A stretch of 64,000 nt of DNA from Earliella scabrosa. Its lineage: Eukaryota; Basidiomycota; Agaricomycetes; Polyporales; Polyporaceae. A program made the position numbers and the translations under genes. Below are positions 9,204-21,722 of the stretch, one piece after another (positions within the stretch are counted from its first letter, which is position 1; the number at the start of each line of letters is the position of its first letter). The stretch is from contig JABYQQ010000027.1 of the NCBI GenBank assembly GCA_022605405.1, forward strand, positions 186,001 to 250,000. The letters run 5' to 3'. The notes beneath the pieces were generated by a model, which saw only the letters and a program-made list of their open reading frames with translations, did not search any database and was not told the origin of the DNA.

Positions 9204-12200
9204 ATGTCCTCCAGCAGCCAACGCTCGTCCAGCCGCTCCTCGACGTCGGCACCGGCACCCAAGTGGCGTTCCTCGCTGTCGACCCCGAAGCGACAACGAC
9301 CAGCAACCGCTGTGTCGATAGTGTTCGCGCAGCCGGAGCAGGGCGCGAGGCTGGGTTCTGCTATCGACAAACTCCCTGCAGTTGCAGTTGCCCTCGACGA
9401 CGCGGCGAGCTTCATGAGCGAGGGGTCTCGGAAGAGGGAGCGTCTGAACTCGAATGCGTCCAGCTTCATGAGCCAGGTCGAACCACGGAGCGACCTCACG
9501 GACAGCCAGACCACCGTGCGGCCAACCCGCGATGTCGCGAGGAAGCGGTCCAAGTTGACCATGGATGCCAACGACTCCGAGGAGTCTGTAGAGAACGGTG
9601 CACCGATATTGGATGTCCAAGGTGAGTTACCCAGTTCCTATACTTACCTATGTTCGTGGACGGGAATGCATGCCGTAATCCTTGGGTCTATGCGGTGGAG
9701 AGAGATTCGTGAGCCTGCATATATTAGGGCTTCACATGCATCTTCCATAATGCATGTCAATCTCTCGACCGAGTCCACGCTGTCATGCAGCAGGAACGTG
9801 GAAGGCGCGTTCCCTGCATGACATTGGGTTCGTGTCCTTTGATAAACTACAGGCTTCAGGGATCGGGTACACTTCGAATTGAACCAACGTGTCCCGTCAC
9901 TGGTGCCCGTACTCATATTCGCGGGATAAAGACCCTGTGTACGATGAGTACGGGTACGGGTCGGATACATGGAGCAGTACGAACGGCTGAGGGTTCTTTT
10001 AACATCTCACATCTGACCCAGACAATACCGGAACGTCGTCTCAAGGCCTTCCGGTGGTCACATTGACCAGCCCTGCCCAAGCCTGCGCCCTTACGCCGAC
10101 TAGGGTCGGTAACCTGCCTGCCTGTACCCACCCACGTTATGCCCTAGATCTTGAATCAGAGACGTTTCACTCGTGTTGCAAGGTTGGGTATCGCGTGTGA
10201 TTTGGAATGCATGAGAAGTTACATTAATTGCGGCGCCAGTTCGCACCATCTGTCATCCTATACGACAGTTCGATTTGTCGCAGTCCTAGATTGCTAACCC
10301 CTCATGCAGGATCTGCGTCAAATCCAGTTGACCTCACCGAGTCCCCCAAGCAGATGGATGTCGTCCTCGAGTCTCCTGATACGGCTACCAGCGATAGTAT
10401 CGCCCAGGCCCCGCCCGTTCAGGAGCCTACGCCGGTCCCTTTTCCTTCTCTCGATCCGCAGAGGACTGTACGCGCGTCAAAGTCCACATCTTCTCGGTCG
10501 TCCTGGTTCGGATTCTCCAGGGCGAAGGCAAACGACGGTGGACCATCGATAACATCCCAGTCGACCGCAGATCAATCGCCCAACCAGCCGACATCTACCC
10601 AGACTGCGGCGTCGCCCGTCCCTGCGCCATCTACCATTCCCATCGACTCCCGCGCAGCTGAAGACAAGCCGGATACCATCGACCTATCGGGCTCTCCTCC
10701 GACGCAGCCCACTGTCGCTACGTCCCCTCCGCGGGCGATACCGTCGACGGGGAAGCAACCCTCGTCGATGGCGTTCTCCCCTGTACAATACTCTCCGCCC
10801 ACGAACGTAACGAAGAGCAACACCACTTCAATATCTTCGGTCGACGAAGAGGTTCCCCGGCCTCGGTTCACGAGCATAGACGGCCCTGCCCCTATGTTGG
10901 CCACGCAGGCGGTGGTTGAGGCTCAGGACGCCAAGACTGCGGGGCGGAAGCCGTCCATCTCTTCGTTGAATCCGACCACGAGCCGCTTTACGCTCAGGAT
11001 ACCATTGCTCGGACGACCGAAGTTGCCTCTCGAGCAGGCCGTGGCTTCGGCTCAGGCTGAAGATGTTCGCGACTCGACCGGCTCGTCCGACACTGGGAAG
11101 GGTAGCGATGCAACGAGCGGTAGGTCGAGCGTATTAAAAGACACGAATGTATCTGATTCGAGGTTTGCAGCAGAACAGCCCAACGAAGACGCGATAGCTC
11201 CTGGTGAGAACGACGCTACGCCACCACAGATCATCAATGTCGTGCCCCCAACTCCGGACCAGCACCCGTCAGCGCCCGTCTCCGAGTCGGAGGCGACCGC
11301 AGCGAACCCTCGGCCGCAGGATGGGTCAAGCTCTGAGACCGCTCGTCCTGCCTCGTGGTGGGACTACATCGGATGGAGTGGACAATCCAGCGAGGATCCG
11401 AGCAAAGCATCCGATGACAACAAGAGTGACCACCCAGTCACCGAGTCGCCCGTAGACGCATCCGACCAGTCACCGGCTACGCAAGACTCGCAGGATGCGC
11501 AGGTCACGCAGTCCACTGTCTCCGACCGCCCTGCGAGCCCAGTGACGGACACTTCACCAGAGCCCAAAGAGACAGAAGCGCCTCGGGATGCCAAGTCGGA
11601 CAAGAAAGCGGCATCTGTGTTCTCCGCCGAGACGGCAAAGAGCCACGGGTCGGCGTGGTACTCTCCTTGGGCCTGGTATCCGCCGTCCAACAATGTCTCC
11701 ACCACGAATGCCGCCGAGACTCCTCAGCCCGCCGGATCTGCGGACCAGCCCAAGACAGAGTCCGAGATGGTCAAGGAAGAGGCGCTCGCGCGCGACAAGC
11801 AACAACAGGAAGAAACAGATGCGCCGACACCGAAGCCCGCGGCGGCGTCAGACAAGGAGACGATACTCTCGTCTGAACCCTCCAACCCCATCCAGTCGAG
11901 TATCTCAGAGAACAGAGCGGGCTGGATGTCGTTCTTGATGTCGAAAGCCGTAACGATGAAGGCGATCACGAACGAGGTGGAGGAGCAGAAGACCGAGGGC
12001 ATGGAGGTCATGGAGATCGACGATGAGCCGGACCCCTCTGTCGCCATCGAGGTGCCCACCGGCAAGGACACCCAGAAGACGATCAAAGTGCCGAAACCGC
12101 TGTCTTTGCTGTCGACGTCGCCCACCCCGTCGTCGCCCAGTCCGGTCCCTACCCCGAAGTCCCCCACGAGCAAGACGCCGCCCATGCCCCCGAAGGAGCG

Positions 12201-14454
12201 CGAGCCGAAGAAGCAGGAGCCGCCAGCGCCTCCCTTGACCGACTCCGAGTCGATCAAGAGAGACACCGCCCGTGGAGCGCGCACCCCTTCCCCGACGCCG
12301 TCCAAGTCTTCCAAGACGTCCACGCCTCCGAGCAGCGCCAAGCCGTCAGCCCCGAACCTCGTGCTCCCGACGTGGGCGGACACGTTCCACACGCCCCCGC
12401 GCTCGTACCTTCCTCCCCGGACGCCGAACGCGAAGTCGAAGCTCACCGGCGCCCTGTCGTACGTCGCCGGCGCGCTCTTCTCCAACGAGGGCGCGCGAGG
12501 GAGAGGGAAAGGCAAGGGTAAAGGGAAGGAGCGCGAGCAGTTTGGGACGTGGTCTGCGTCCGGCGGGCCTTCCGGGGATGCTAGTGCGGAGTTCCTGACG
12601 TTTGGGCAGGACCTCCCGAAGGCGCTGGATGTGGTGGGGGAGCAATTGAACCCGTACATCCTGAATGGAGGCTGCAGGGTCGTTGTCATCGGGGTCGCCG
12701 GCTGGTCGCCTGGTGCGTACGCTATCGCCAGCTCAGAGTAGGTGAAGGGAAAGGCTGACAGGCTTCTATTACGCAGGCGCAGTGACCAGGACGCTCGCGG
12801 GCGGGGTGGGTGTCTGAGATTTCGTCGCAATTGGGGAGACGCTGACCTGGACGCGGTGATTCTGATCTGCAGCTACCGTCGTCGAGCAGCAAGTTCGTCA
12901 ACATGACCGTGCAGGCGCTCGAGCAGTTCGCGGAGGAGAACGGGTTCAAGTTCAAGAAGATTACTCCGATGGCGCTCGAAGGCGATGGCACGATCCGGAA
13001 GAAGGTCTCGAGGTGCGTGCCGTGGCCATGGTCCCACCCGGAGCAGTGATGCGGAGATACCTAACGCCACCAACACTACCAACACCAACAGGGTGTACAA
13101 TCACTTGTTGAACAACGAGGAGTGGATGGAGGACCTCCATGCCGCAGACGTCATCTTCGTGACCAGCCACTCGCAGGGCGCGGTGGTCTCCACCCACCTC
13201 ATCGACCGCCTGATCGAAGATGGCCACATCCTGACCTCGAGGAGTGTCGACACGCTTGCTCGGTCCGCGGCTTCTTTCGCAGCGGGTGGCGCGGCAGCGG
13301 TGCCTACCGCTCAAGCTCAGAAGGTCTGCCTGTTGTCGTTGTGTGGGATCCATCTAGGCCCGTTGCGGTACCTCAAGACGAGTTCTCTGTTGCAACCTTA
13401 CTTCCAGGTACGCAATATATACGCGACTTGAGGAGTATCTGTGTACTCATGCGACCTCGCTGGATAGTATGTTGAGAATGCCTCCGCTAGAGAGTTGTTT
13501 GAGTTCCAGGTACGTGAAGGTTGCAAGCCTTGTGTGCGCCTGCGAAGGCTGACGCGAGCCCTAGGATACCGAGTCCAAGGTGTCGAAGAACTATATTGGG
13601 GCGCTTCGGAACATCATGGATCACGGTGTATGTGTTGCTGTGTCGTATCGTGTTGCCTTGGGGCGGCTGGCTAACTCCGCTGCAGTCCAAAGTGGTCTAT
13701 ATCGCATCGCTGAACGACCAGGTCGTCCCGATCTATTCTGGACTCTTCACGGCGGCCTCGCACCCCCGGATTCTGCGCGCTCTATATATTGATAGCGATG
13801 CATACCAGTACGTGTGCGATCACTGCAGCCGCAATGTTGATGTTAACCATATGCTTCAGTTCATCTGATTTTCTCTCCAACCTACTGATCCTTCTAATTC
13901 GCATCATGAATGCGGGGCTATCTGATCGAGGGCTCCTGGCACACTTGTCTGAAGCCACCGCTGGGACCCTTAGCGGTGTTGGGCATTCAACTGCCTACGA
14001 AGAACCTGCCACATATTCGTAAGTCGCTATATTGTGGCCGCGGACCACACCATCTGTTGACTTCCTTCATCTATCAGGCTTGCGGTCAAGTACTTCTTTA
14101 TGACGAACGACGGGCCCAACTCCGAAGCGGAGCTGGTCATCAACCCTTTCAATGCAGTTGAGGAGCAGAACGACTACGAGGTAGGTCTCCCGGTCTTTCG
14201 AAGGGTTCTATTGTGGGTTTGAATGTGCGAGCTGATCGAACGTTGAACGTTAGATCCCATGGCTGCTCCGCGATATGATTGCGGACACCAAGATCTCACA
14301 CATCTTCGCGCGCGAGTTCGCCCAATTGAGGGACGCCTTCGATGACTGGCAGCCGAAGACGACCATTCTCCGCGACGTGAAGAAGAAGCTGCAACCGATC
14401 ACACGGCTTTCGAGCACGGCCACACTGGCATCTACTTCCATCAGCAAGCTTTAA
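9204..14454 (+). CDS. large alpha/beta-hydrolase protein with disordered N-terminus
   Basis: Predicted about 1,300-residue protein. Residues 1 to about 900 are Ser/Thr/Pro/Lys-rich and look disordered (exon 1 9204-9621; the exon from 10310 runs about 2.4 kb). The C-terminal third is an alpha/beta-hydrolase: strand VVVIGVAGWSPG, helix VNMTVQALEQFAEENGFKF, nucleophile elbow TSHSQGAVVS (GxSxG-like with Ser), then IASLNDQVVPIYSGLF with a candidate acid Asp. Introns of 50-90 nt break the hydrolase part many times, but the first intron is 688 nt (9622-10309, branch site CTAAC). The architecture resembles the uncharacterised fungal hydrolase family that includes yeast YML020W; I name this from memory with moderate confidence. 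A lipid or ester substrate is plausible but unproven. Confidence 0.8.
9781..9823. repeat. hairpin in long intron
   Basis: TGTCATGCAG (9781-9790), a two-base bulge, then GGAACG pair with CGTTCC (9808-9813) and CTGCATGACA (9814-9823), leaving a 9-nt loop: a 16-bp stem. It lies inside the 688-nt first intron of the hydrolase gene. Confidence 0.8.
9906..9954. repeat. second inverted repeat in the same intron
   Basis: CCCGTACTCAT (9906-9916) is perfectly complementary to ATGAGTACGGG (9944-9954), an 11-bp stem with a 27-nt loop. Together with the hairpin at 9781 it suggests that the intron contains inserted or structured DNA. Confidence 0.75.
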
Positions 14455-14847
14455 TTCCGCTGTCGCTCCTCGATTGTTCTTGTTTATCTGTGTTCCCTTG
14501 GACATTGGCATCCATTCAACCACACGGACAGTCACGCTTCCAATCATCCCACGCACCCACACACTTGCAGATGTACAAATACGCTGTAGAACACGTTGCT
14601 GTAGAATTCACGCTTGCTCTCGGGTTTAAGGCTTCATCTCCTCTCTAACTTCTTTTGCCGTAGAACCGGTCACCGGCGTAATGATCGATACGGAGGACAC
14701 CATCCTTCGGTTTATTCCTACGTTCCTAGTTCGCTATTCTCGCTCTATCTAGAATACACGATACATCACGCCAGAAATGCACGAAACTGTAACTCTACGA
14801 ATCATCAAACCATCGCCCTGTCTGGGAACATACACAGCCAACCCTAC
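14455..14847. other. convergent intergenic gap
   Basis: About 390 nt between two convergent stop codons (hydrolase plus, aldo/keto reductase minus). It should contain both 3' ends. Nothing else is seen. Confidence 0.5.
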
Positions 14848-16430
14848 TCAGGCCGTACGATACTCGGCCCCGCAGTCTCCGACGGTCATGATCATGCGGC
14901 TGCTGTTGGACTGCGCCAGGATAGCCTCGATGTCCCTCTTGTCCCTCTCCGTGAGGGCAAAGGTGAAGACCCTCTTGTTGTCATCCGTGTTGTCGCTGAG
15001 GCCAAGTCGTGCGCCTGTTATTTGGAGCACATTCATCAAGGAATAGCAAGGTTCTGGATAAGTGGGCTGTACCTATTAAGACAGCGCCTACGAAGGCGTG
15101 CTCGAGCACCCAGCGCATGGCGACGTTTGCGATGCTGACGCCACCGTGGCGATCACCGATGTCACGGAGGAGCCTGAGGAGGGTCTGAAAGAGGTCCCAT
15201 GTGCCCCACGCCTTGAGAATCATATCGAGATACTGTCGCGCGGCGGCGTGTGAGCGCAGCACGCAGTGGCCAAGGTATTAGCGGCGACGTCGGAAGGTGC
15301 CTCACCTTTCTCTGGGAAGGATTGAGTTGGCCCGAGTACAGCTCGGGCTCCGGTTTCCCAAGCCACCGGTCCGTCAGGAGGCCCCCGCACTACAGCCGCC
15401 GTGGCGACGTGAGTGGGCGATGCAGGACGAGGAGTAAGACGTAAGGATGTGCTCACCAACGTGCCGTACGCCAGAACCTTAAAGCCGTACCTCTCGCACA
15501 GGTCGTGCATGCCATGAAGAGGGCGGACGTCGATGATAGAGAACTGCCCAATGTCAGCTATATGGTACGGCGCGCGCAGGGGCACGTCAACGCCAACTTG
15601 AATGCTTACCTGGACCTGGTTGGAGACAATGCACCCGGGGCCAAACGTGACACAGATTTCCTCCGTCCTCTTCGTATCGAAGTTGCACAGCCCAAGGTTA
15701 CGTATCTGGCCAGCCGAGCGGATACGGAGGAGGTGCTCCATCGCGGTGAGGTAGCTTCTATCCCGGTAGTCCTGCCAAAAGAACTACGAGCGCCCGGCGC
15801 GCCGAGATCAATCACGCGATCGCAGTGAACTGAGGTGCTATGCTGACCTGGAGAAGATCGATACGCTCGGTCTGCATTCGCTCGAGCCGGTCATTGACAG
15901 CCTCCTTGACACGTTCGTAGTTTATTTCGGTGGGTTGGAAAACACACCACTTGGTGGCGCCAAAGGGGCGTCGACTATCAGGAAGACTCTTGGAGAAGTG
16001 TCCCTTCGAGTCGACGGAGCATCAGCATGGAGCTTGCGAACCTAGTACTGATATACTCACGAACAGAGCCTCAGCAGGCCCATAGTGGTCCGCTGGTTGT
16101 CTGGCTGTCAGCGCTTGCCTGGCATGATCAGAATGGATAGAACGCACCCTGAAAGTTCGAACCGCGCCGAGGGAAGATGTAAGAGTGGAGTTTCATATGC
16201 TCGTGTCCGACTTACCATGTCTGTCGGGTTATGGTCAGTAATGAGGGCAGATGGACAGTTATCACGCACTTACCGAATGCTCTGTAACCCTTATCCAGGT
16301 GTGTAGTCATGGCATCACGAACCGCACGAGCAGGAGCGCTACCCCATGCGTTACTAGACAGCTGCCAAAGACCGATCCAGATCCGGGGAAGCCGGGTGGC
16401 TGGAGCAAGCGCGAACTGGTCCAAGTCCAT
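14848..16430 (-). CDS. aldo/keto reductase with substituted catalytic His
   Basis: NAD(P)H-dependent oxidoreductase of the aldo/keto reductase superfamily, TIM-barrel type. It starts MDLDQFALAP at ATG 16430. The substrate-side Asp and Tyr are in the MADHYGPAEALF segment and the Lys in FGATKWCVF. The usual FHW block carrying the fourth tetrad residue reads LLQFFWQDYRD if the acceptor is TAG just before TTCTTTTGG, so His is replaced by Phe. Other blocks are IRNLGLCNFDT, GPGCIVSNQVQFS, YGTLCGGLLTDRWLGKPEP and VAMRWVLEHAFVGAVLIG. At least eight introns split it, several separated by very small exons (about 15860-16310). It ends ...GAEYRTA at 14848. Physiological substrate unknown. Confidence 0.85.
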
Positions 16431-16896
16431 GATGAGAAACGATGTTGTGCTGTTGGATGAGCATTTGGTGCTGTTCGCTCGAGGCTATATACTCTCTGGG
16501 TGTGAGCTCGGTGAGTAAACGATCACCGTCTTGCGCTGCGAGTAGAATGAGGACATGTAACGGGAATCCGGTTGTACGCCGAGTGGACACGACGACATGG
16601 AGCGTCACCGACCGCGCCCGGTCCTGACCCGGGCTAAGGAGGAGCAAGTCACTTCGAACCTAGGGCGGCGATGAGCGCTAAGAACCTGCGCAATCCGGCA
16701 AGTTTCATCAGCGTCAGTATCGGGGATATTTCGACATTGTTGAATAGCCACTTACATCGGATAACTCCCTCTTCTTTGATATTGTCCCTTGTGCTCGCTC
16801 AATTGCTGTATAAAGGGCCAAACGCTGTCTCCGTCGACTAGCAGGCCAAGGCCCTCCAGCGACACAATTCACCGCCCATCGAGTACCACCGGCCCA
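16431..16896. promoter_or_regulatory. divergent promoter interval
   Basis: 466 bp between the start codons of the aldo/keto reductase (minus) and the unknown protein (plus). Both promoters must lie here; a TATA-like GTATAAAG is seen near 16808-16815, about 85 bp before the plus-strand ATG. No specific operator was identified. Confidence 0.4.
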
Positions 16897-17645
16897 ATGC
16901 CCGCAACCGAACTGCCCGACGGTCCCGCCGGGCCTCGCGTCTCGAGAGACGCTCGACCGGTCCTAGGACATGTGTCAGTACCGCCCAAGACCCAAAAACC
17001 GACTGCTGAGACCATTCTCTTGCAGGAACCTCATGGTCGACACACTGATCGCCAACGCAAACCTTGAAGAGTAAGCAAGTAGCCGGGCTGGTGAACGCAG
17101 CTCACGAATGGCCTTCATTTCCACACAGCCTTCGCGCAATCGTGCGCGGCATGTTGGCCACGAGTCCTCCCACTGTGGCGCAGGCATTCACCGCTGCAGC
17201 CCGACAGCGGCTTCTGCGCGTCGATGCGACCGCGATACCCGACGTAACGGGGATATTCACCTCCGAATCAGGAGGCAAGGCGGCGGCTCCCACCCAGAAG
17301 CTGCACGACATCCTAATCCGCACTCGCACCATCTATGGATCGGGGATGGGCATTGCCAGCCTGCAGGTCCTAGCTCGGATCGTGGGCGCCACGGTGGGGT
17401 TGAGGTGGGAGGATAATAGCGACATGGAGGCCGTGTTGGCGGAGGTGGATGCGGACATCAGCCAGGCGATCCAGAGTTCCAAGGAGGAAATCGATGGCGG
17501 GCGGGTGGCGGATTTCCAGGCCGCGCGCGAGGTCGTGCAGGAGCTCCGTTCGGCGGTGAACGAGAGTCAGATGGACGTGAAGAAGTGGGACGGCGCGTTC
17601 CCGTTCGAGCGGGCTGCGGCGAGCTTGGAATACTGGAGAGTTTGA
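16897..17645 (+). CDS. hypothetical protein, about 215 residues
   Basis: I do not recognise this family. Three exons are read from ATG 16897 (MPATELPDGPAGP), with introns of 50-60 nt ending before AACCTCATGGTC and before CTTCGCGCAATC. The protein is soluble, Ala-rich and probably mostly helical (VRGMLATSPPTVAQAF, KLHDILIRTRTIYGSG, DADISQAIQSSKEEID, AREVVQELRSAVNESQ), without signal peptide or membrane segment. The splice frames agree and codon use matches the neighbours, so I regard it as real. It is divergent from the aldo/keto reductase. A possible role cannot be inferred. Confidence 0.65.
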
Positions 17646-19443
17646 CTCACTGGCTGGAGGGAAACGTGTTGCAAATCGTGTAGCCCGCATTAGCCCACAT
17701 TGTGTGTATAGTTATCGAAAGGTCGCACGGTTTAGGGCCTTATCCCCGAGAAGACAAGCTGACAGGGTGCGAGTATCGGCTGAGACAGAGTGCGACAATC
17801 TACACGTTGCCGCTTACCTGTGACCGGCGTTCAGTCTAGTCACCGGTAGGATTTGTTGTTGGGAACGCGAAAAAAGCGGCTGCCTCTTGCCATCTCCAGC
17901 GACCTCGCCAGATGCGCGGCCGCTGCGAACTTGGTTTCGCGGGCTCGTTAAGAACACCGAGCACCGTTGTGGCGGTCGAACTTCGCAACTCTTGCTGCTT
18001 GTGAGGCATGGTCTCAGCCTGCCTGAGAGCCCGGAGTATGACGGATGCCAATTCCAGCTCCATGCAGAGACGTATCACGCGTATCGATGACATGCATCAA
18101 CCGCACCGGGCGCGCATAAGACACCATACGGAATGCGGGTATAGCAAACCGGTGTTCCTGTATGTAACAGGACCGGTGAGACTGGCTCGTTACGAACTCA
18201 ACTCGGGTCAGCTGTCTGCACGCCTGCGGCGCAAGAGCCTCGTCACCAAGAAAGACGCGACAGAAATGGAGGTACCACATACCATTCTCTCATGGGACTT
18301 CCCCGACGTAGCAGCCTTCGGTGTGTTCCATGCATGCGCTCAATAGCATGGGCGCCGTCCTGTTCATGGAGCGTCCACCACGCCGTTCGACGTAAGCATA
18401 TTAGGCAACTCTGCTATGGTAGAGTCCTGCCGCATTGCGCTCGTGATGCCACATACGACGCCAGTCTGGCGTTCGACTGTGCGGGCCGTCCTCACGTACG
18501 CTCGTCATGTTGCCGTCTGCGTTGCCTCATTGCCAAATGAATAGCTGCGACCTTCCACCAAACGTCTCGGAACTGTTCTACTTGCGCGGTCGAACTTTGC
18601 CGGTGACTTGTTATGTGGTCTCTTCCAAGTCGCAGACTGCTATCGGACGGCCGCTATCGGATGCGACCCTAGACAACGAGTATCCCTGTCCCGCAGACCC
18701 TCCCAGGAATGTCAGAATGGTGTCATCTCGCCACTATGGTCTACCGCAGCCAGAGATGCTTACCGGTTCTATCCAGCTGCCAACGAGGCTTGACGTCGCA
18801 GCGGATCGAAGTCTAGCTCTACGGATTCTACCGCTCGTGCGTTCGGGTGCCTCGCGGAGATTGTCTTTCCTCGGTTCGGAACCCCTCTAGTGACCGGAGG
18901 ATCACGGTTTGCCGTACAGCCGGAGGACGTCGGGTTCATGTGAGTGTCTACCACCCGAGAGCTGACCCATGATGTTTCTGTTGAACTTCCCTTCATCGCA
19001 ATGTCAATATATCCCTGATCGGGTCGATGCAAGAGCAGGAGAGGGAGGACTTACTAGAAATGCATGGGATTGCATCGGCTACGTACTAGCTTCAGTGCCA
19101 ATCGTCAACAGATTCCGAGACTGCTCAAAAGGTAGCATGGCCGGGGTGTTCGTGTTGACCCGATGACTCGTACGATTCCAGGTCGAACTGCACAATCATG
19201 AGAGCGGAACAGCAACTTCCTCATAGCGTCTGTCGGGTACAGGCCCGCTGTCGAGCAACAGTCAATTACACTCCGTTTGACTGAGCATCACGATTCCTGC
19301 AAGTAGCGGCCATCTTACATCGGCGACCATGGTGAACAGCAGTTAGCTTCACCTTTACTCCACAAACCACTCAAGGTTACGTACCCGGAGATGTTCAAGC
19401 ATCCGCGCTCCCCATAGACGCACGCCATCCCGTCGAAAGCACC
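17646..19443. other. 1.8-kb region without recognised gene
   Basis: Both strands contain only short overlapping ORFs with no protein-like composition. No TIRs, LTRs or RNA genes were recognised. Base composition is slightly less GC-rich than the flanking exons, so it may be decayed sequence. Confidence 0.5.
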
Positions 19444-21101
19444 CTAACGCCTCGCTTTCTTCGAACCCTCCCTATCGCCTTTGTCCCGCGCCCGTTTGCC
19501 CACCTGGACCCGCTCCGCCGGTGCCTCGCTCGCGTCATGGCGCCCTTTGGTCCGCAAGTAGCTCCAAACGAGCGAGTCTTCATATGGCGCCTCGAAGTTA
19601 TCGAGCGCATCTGGTGGATAGAACCAGTAGTTGAAGGCCATATGAACGTCACCGCCTTGCTTGGCGTCGTCAGCCGACGTCGACGTGACCTCATGCCACC
19701 ACGATGCGGGCAGATAGAGCATCTCGCCTGCAGAGAGCTCGACGACGTAAGGCGCGCTCGCCTTGCGGAGCTTGGGGAACTCGGAGGTAGAGAAGTTCGG
19801 AGGAAGCGCTGCGGTCGTAGGAATGTCGAGGAGCTGGTGGACGTGGGCCGTGGGGATGCGCGAGAACGAGGAGGGCTCGCTGGGCTTTTCGCTCCCATCC
19901 CCCATCTTCTCGTCGTTAGAGTCGTTATCTGAGCCGTCCTCCCCGCCGTCTTCGTCGGAGTCGTCGCTGACACCGTCCTCGTCATCGTGGATGATGCCAT
20001 TCCACTCCTCCCCGTCGTCCCCGTTGCCGATCTCCTCCTCCGCTTCACCGCCGCTTCCTTTTGTGACTTTAGAAGGTCCGGCGGCGGACAGTTCTTCTTC
20101 GACATCGTCCAGCCCGGCCATCAGGGCGTCAAAGTCGTCGACCTCCCCGCCATCCTGCTCCTCGAGGGCGAACATGGCGAGTTCGTCGAGGGCTTCGTCA
20201 TGCGCGTCCATGAGAGTCTTGAGCTCCTTGGAGTGCTTCTTTCCCTTCCCCTTGCTTTGCGTTTTCAGGGCCTCGATTTTTTGCTCAAGGGCGTGGACGC
20301 GTGCCTTGCACGCAGCCCGATTCGACAGGCCGTCGGCACGCACGGGGATGTCCTCGTACGAGATGAGCCCATTCGGGTGGAGGGTGTCGAGTTTGCCGTA
20401 CGAATAGAGGTTCTTTACCTCCGACGGCGGAAAGAGCACGAAACGCTTGCGCCCCCGCAGGAGGCAGTAGAGGTTGTCGTGGAAGTCGTGGTGCTGCGGA
20501 TCGCGTACGAGCGAAGACGGCAGAACGCGTCAGCATCGATCCTGCACGGCTCCCGAACGTCAGCAGGTGTTCGACTCACCAGACCAGAGGACGAGCCGTC
20601 CTTCGATTTTCCGAGCCAGAGGTTCACTTGCTGCAAGAAGAGGTTGCCCATGATGCGTGGCACGATGGGGAACTCGTCTTTGAGGGCATTGGTGGGAGGC
20701 GGGAAGACAGTCTCGGCGTCTGGGTCTTCCTCGGAGTATTGGGTGGTGAGATACGGGTGAGGGCCGTCGTTGCTGCTCAGGGATCGGAGGAAATCCCCGA
20801 ACGACATAGAGATTCGCTCCACATCGGTGCCGTATTGATTGGCGGTTGGATGGAGAGGTTCGACCATGACTTGCACGCTCCCGGCCTTTTCAGCTAGATA
20901 TGATATATCTGCCTGCTTTTGTCAGCACAGGTGTCGGACGCCAGATGTCTGAAGACTCGAACGCACCCACTTTCGGCCCTGGAACGTGGGATCGTCGAGT
21001 AGACCGGACAAAACGACGGGCCTGCGTTTCGAGACATATTTTGAGAAGAATTCGCGCGCTGGGAGGTCCGGGGCAATGCGCTCCAGCTGTAACTTCTTCA
21101 T
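19444..21101 (-). CDS. JmjC-domain (cupin-type) 2-oxoglutarate oxygenase
   Basis: Fe(II)/2-oxoglutarate-dependent hydroxylase of the small JmjC type (JMJD7/PASS1-like), rather than a chromatin multidomain demethylase. It starts MKKLQLERIAPDLPAR at 21101; VSKRRPVVLSGLL is the typical entry block. The iron-binding HxD motif is in HHDFHDNLY, read across an intron near 20477-20570. RGRKRFVLFPPSEV follows, and the distal His is in PASWWHEVTS. Between these halves is a roughly 160-residue insert: a Lys-rich coiled-coil-like part (ALEQKIEALKTQSKGKGKKH) and then a very acidic Asp/Glu tract. The C-terminus is basic (KRARDKGDREGSKKARR) and could be a nuclear localisation signal. It is divergent from the coiled-coil gene at 21723. 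Confidence 0.88.
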
Positions 21102-21722
21102 TGCGATCCGCCTGACGGTGCGTTAACCACTCCGGCGGGGTCGAGGTAACTTGCGCGCCGAGCGGGAGGCGAAAAAGATCAAGTTCAAATTGTGCTGAAT
21201 ATTGACCAGGGTTTCAGGGTTTCGGATGACATTCGTGAGAATATACCTGTTTTGGATAACGTCTTAACATGAATGTCCTGCCATTGCGACTGAAGATGTC
21301 ACTTCAAGGACACCGTCACAGGCATTAACCACATCGCATCGCGCGACCACATCATAAGTAGACAGCAACTGTCCATGTTGTGACTTGACCACCCCTGCAG
21401 CTGGCCCAATACAGTCAGTAAATTGGATCAGGTAAGCGGGAGACATTAACACATTAATTATGGGCGATTAAGCACATAAGTATCCCAGGAACCGATCAGC
21501 CGAGGCACAAGCGGAAGTCACCCGAACCAGAGTTGCCCCTCGACGCCGAGCACGACGAGCAGCTCCTTGTCGTCGACACTCACCTCCTCGTCCATCTCGC
21601 TTTCGCCGCTGCCCCCACCTTCGACCCTTCCATTCCAGGCGCGTCAGCAGTCTCTACTTGCTTGCCAAACGAGCATGTCGAGCTGAACTCTTCAACACCC
21701 CCACTCACGGCGACGGAACGAC
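21102..21722. promoter_or_regulatory. divergent promoter interval
   Basis: 621 bp between the starts of the JmjC gene (minus) and the Ser-rich coiled-coil gene (plus). The middle part is comparatively AT-rich (about 21440-21490). No defined binding site could be named. Confidence 0.45.

Noticed and set aside
12722..12741. Stop codon shortly after GVAGWSPG in the hydrolase exon
   Set aside because: It lies in an intron (GTGCGT donor); splicing continues the hydrolase fold into AVTRTLAGG.
11724..12830. 368-residue ORF antisense to the hydrolase gene
   Set aside because: It is the reverse of a highly biased Ser/Pro/Lys-rich exon; such shadows are expected with GC-rich codon use, and no domain is visible.
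17646..19443. Possible LTR or other retroelement in the gene-poor interval
   Set aside because: No reverse transcriptase motif, no long terminal repeats and no target duplication could be found.
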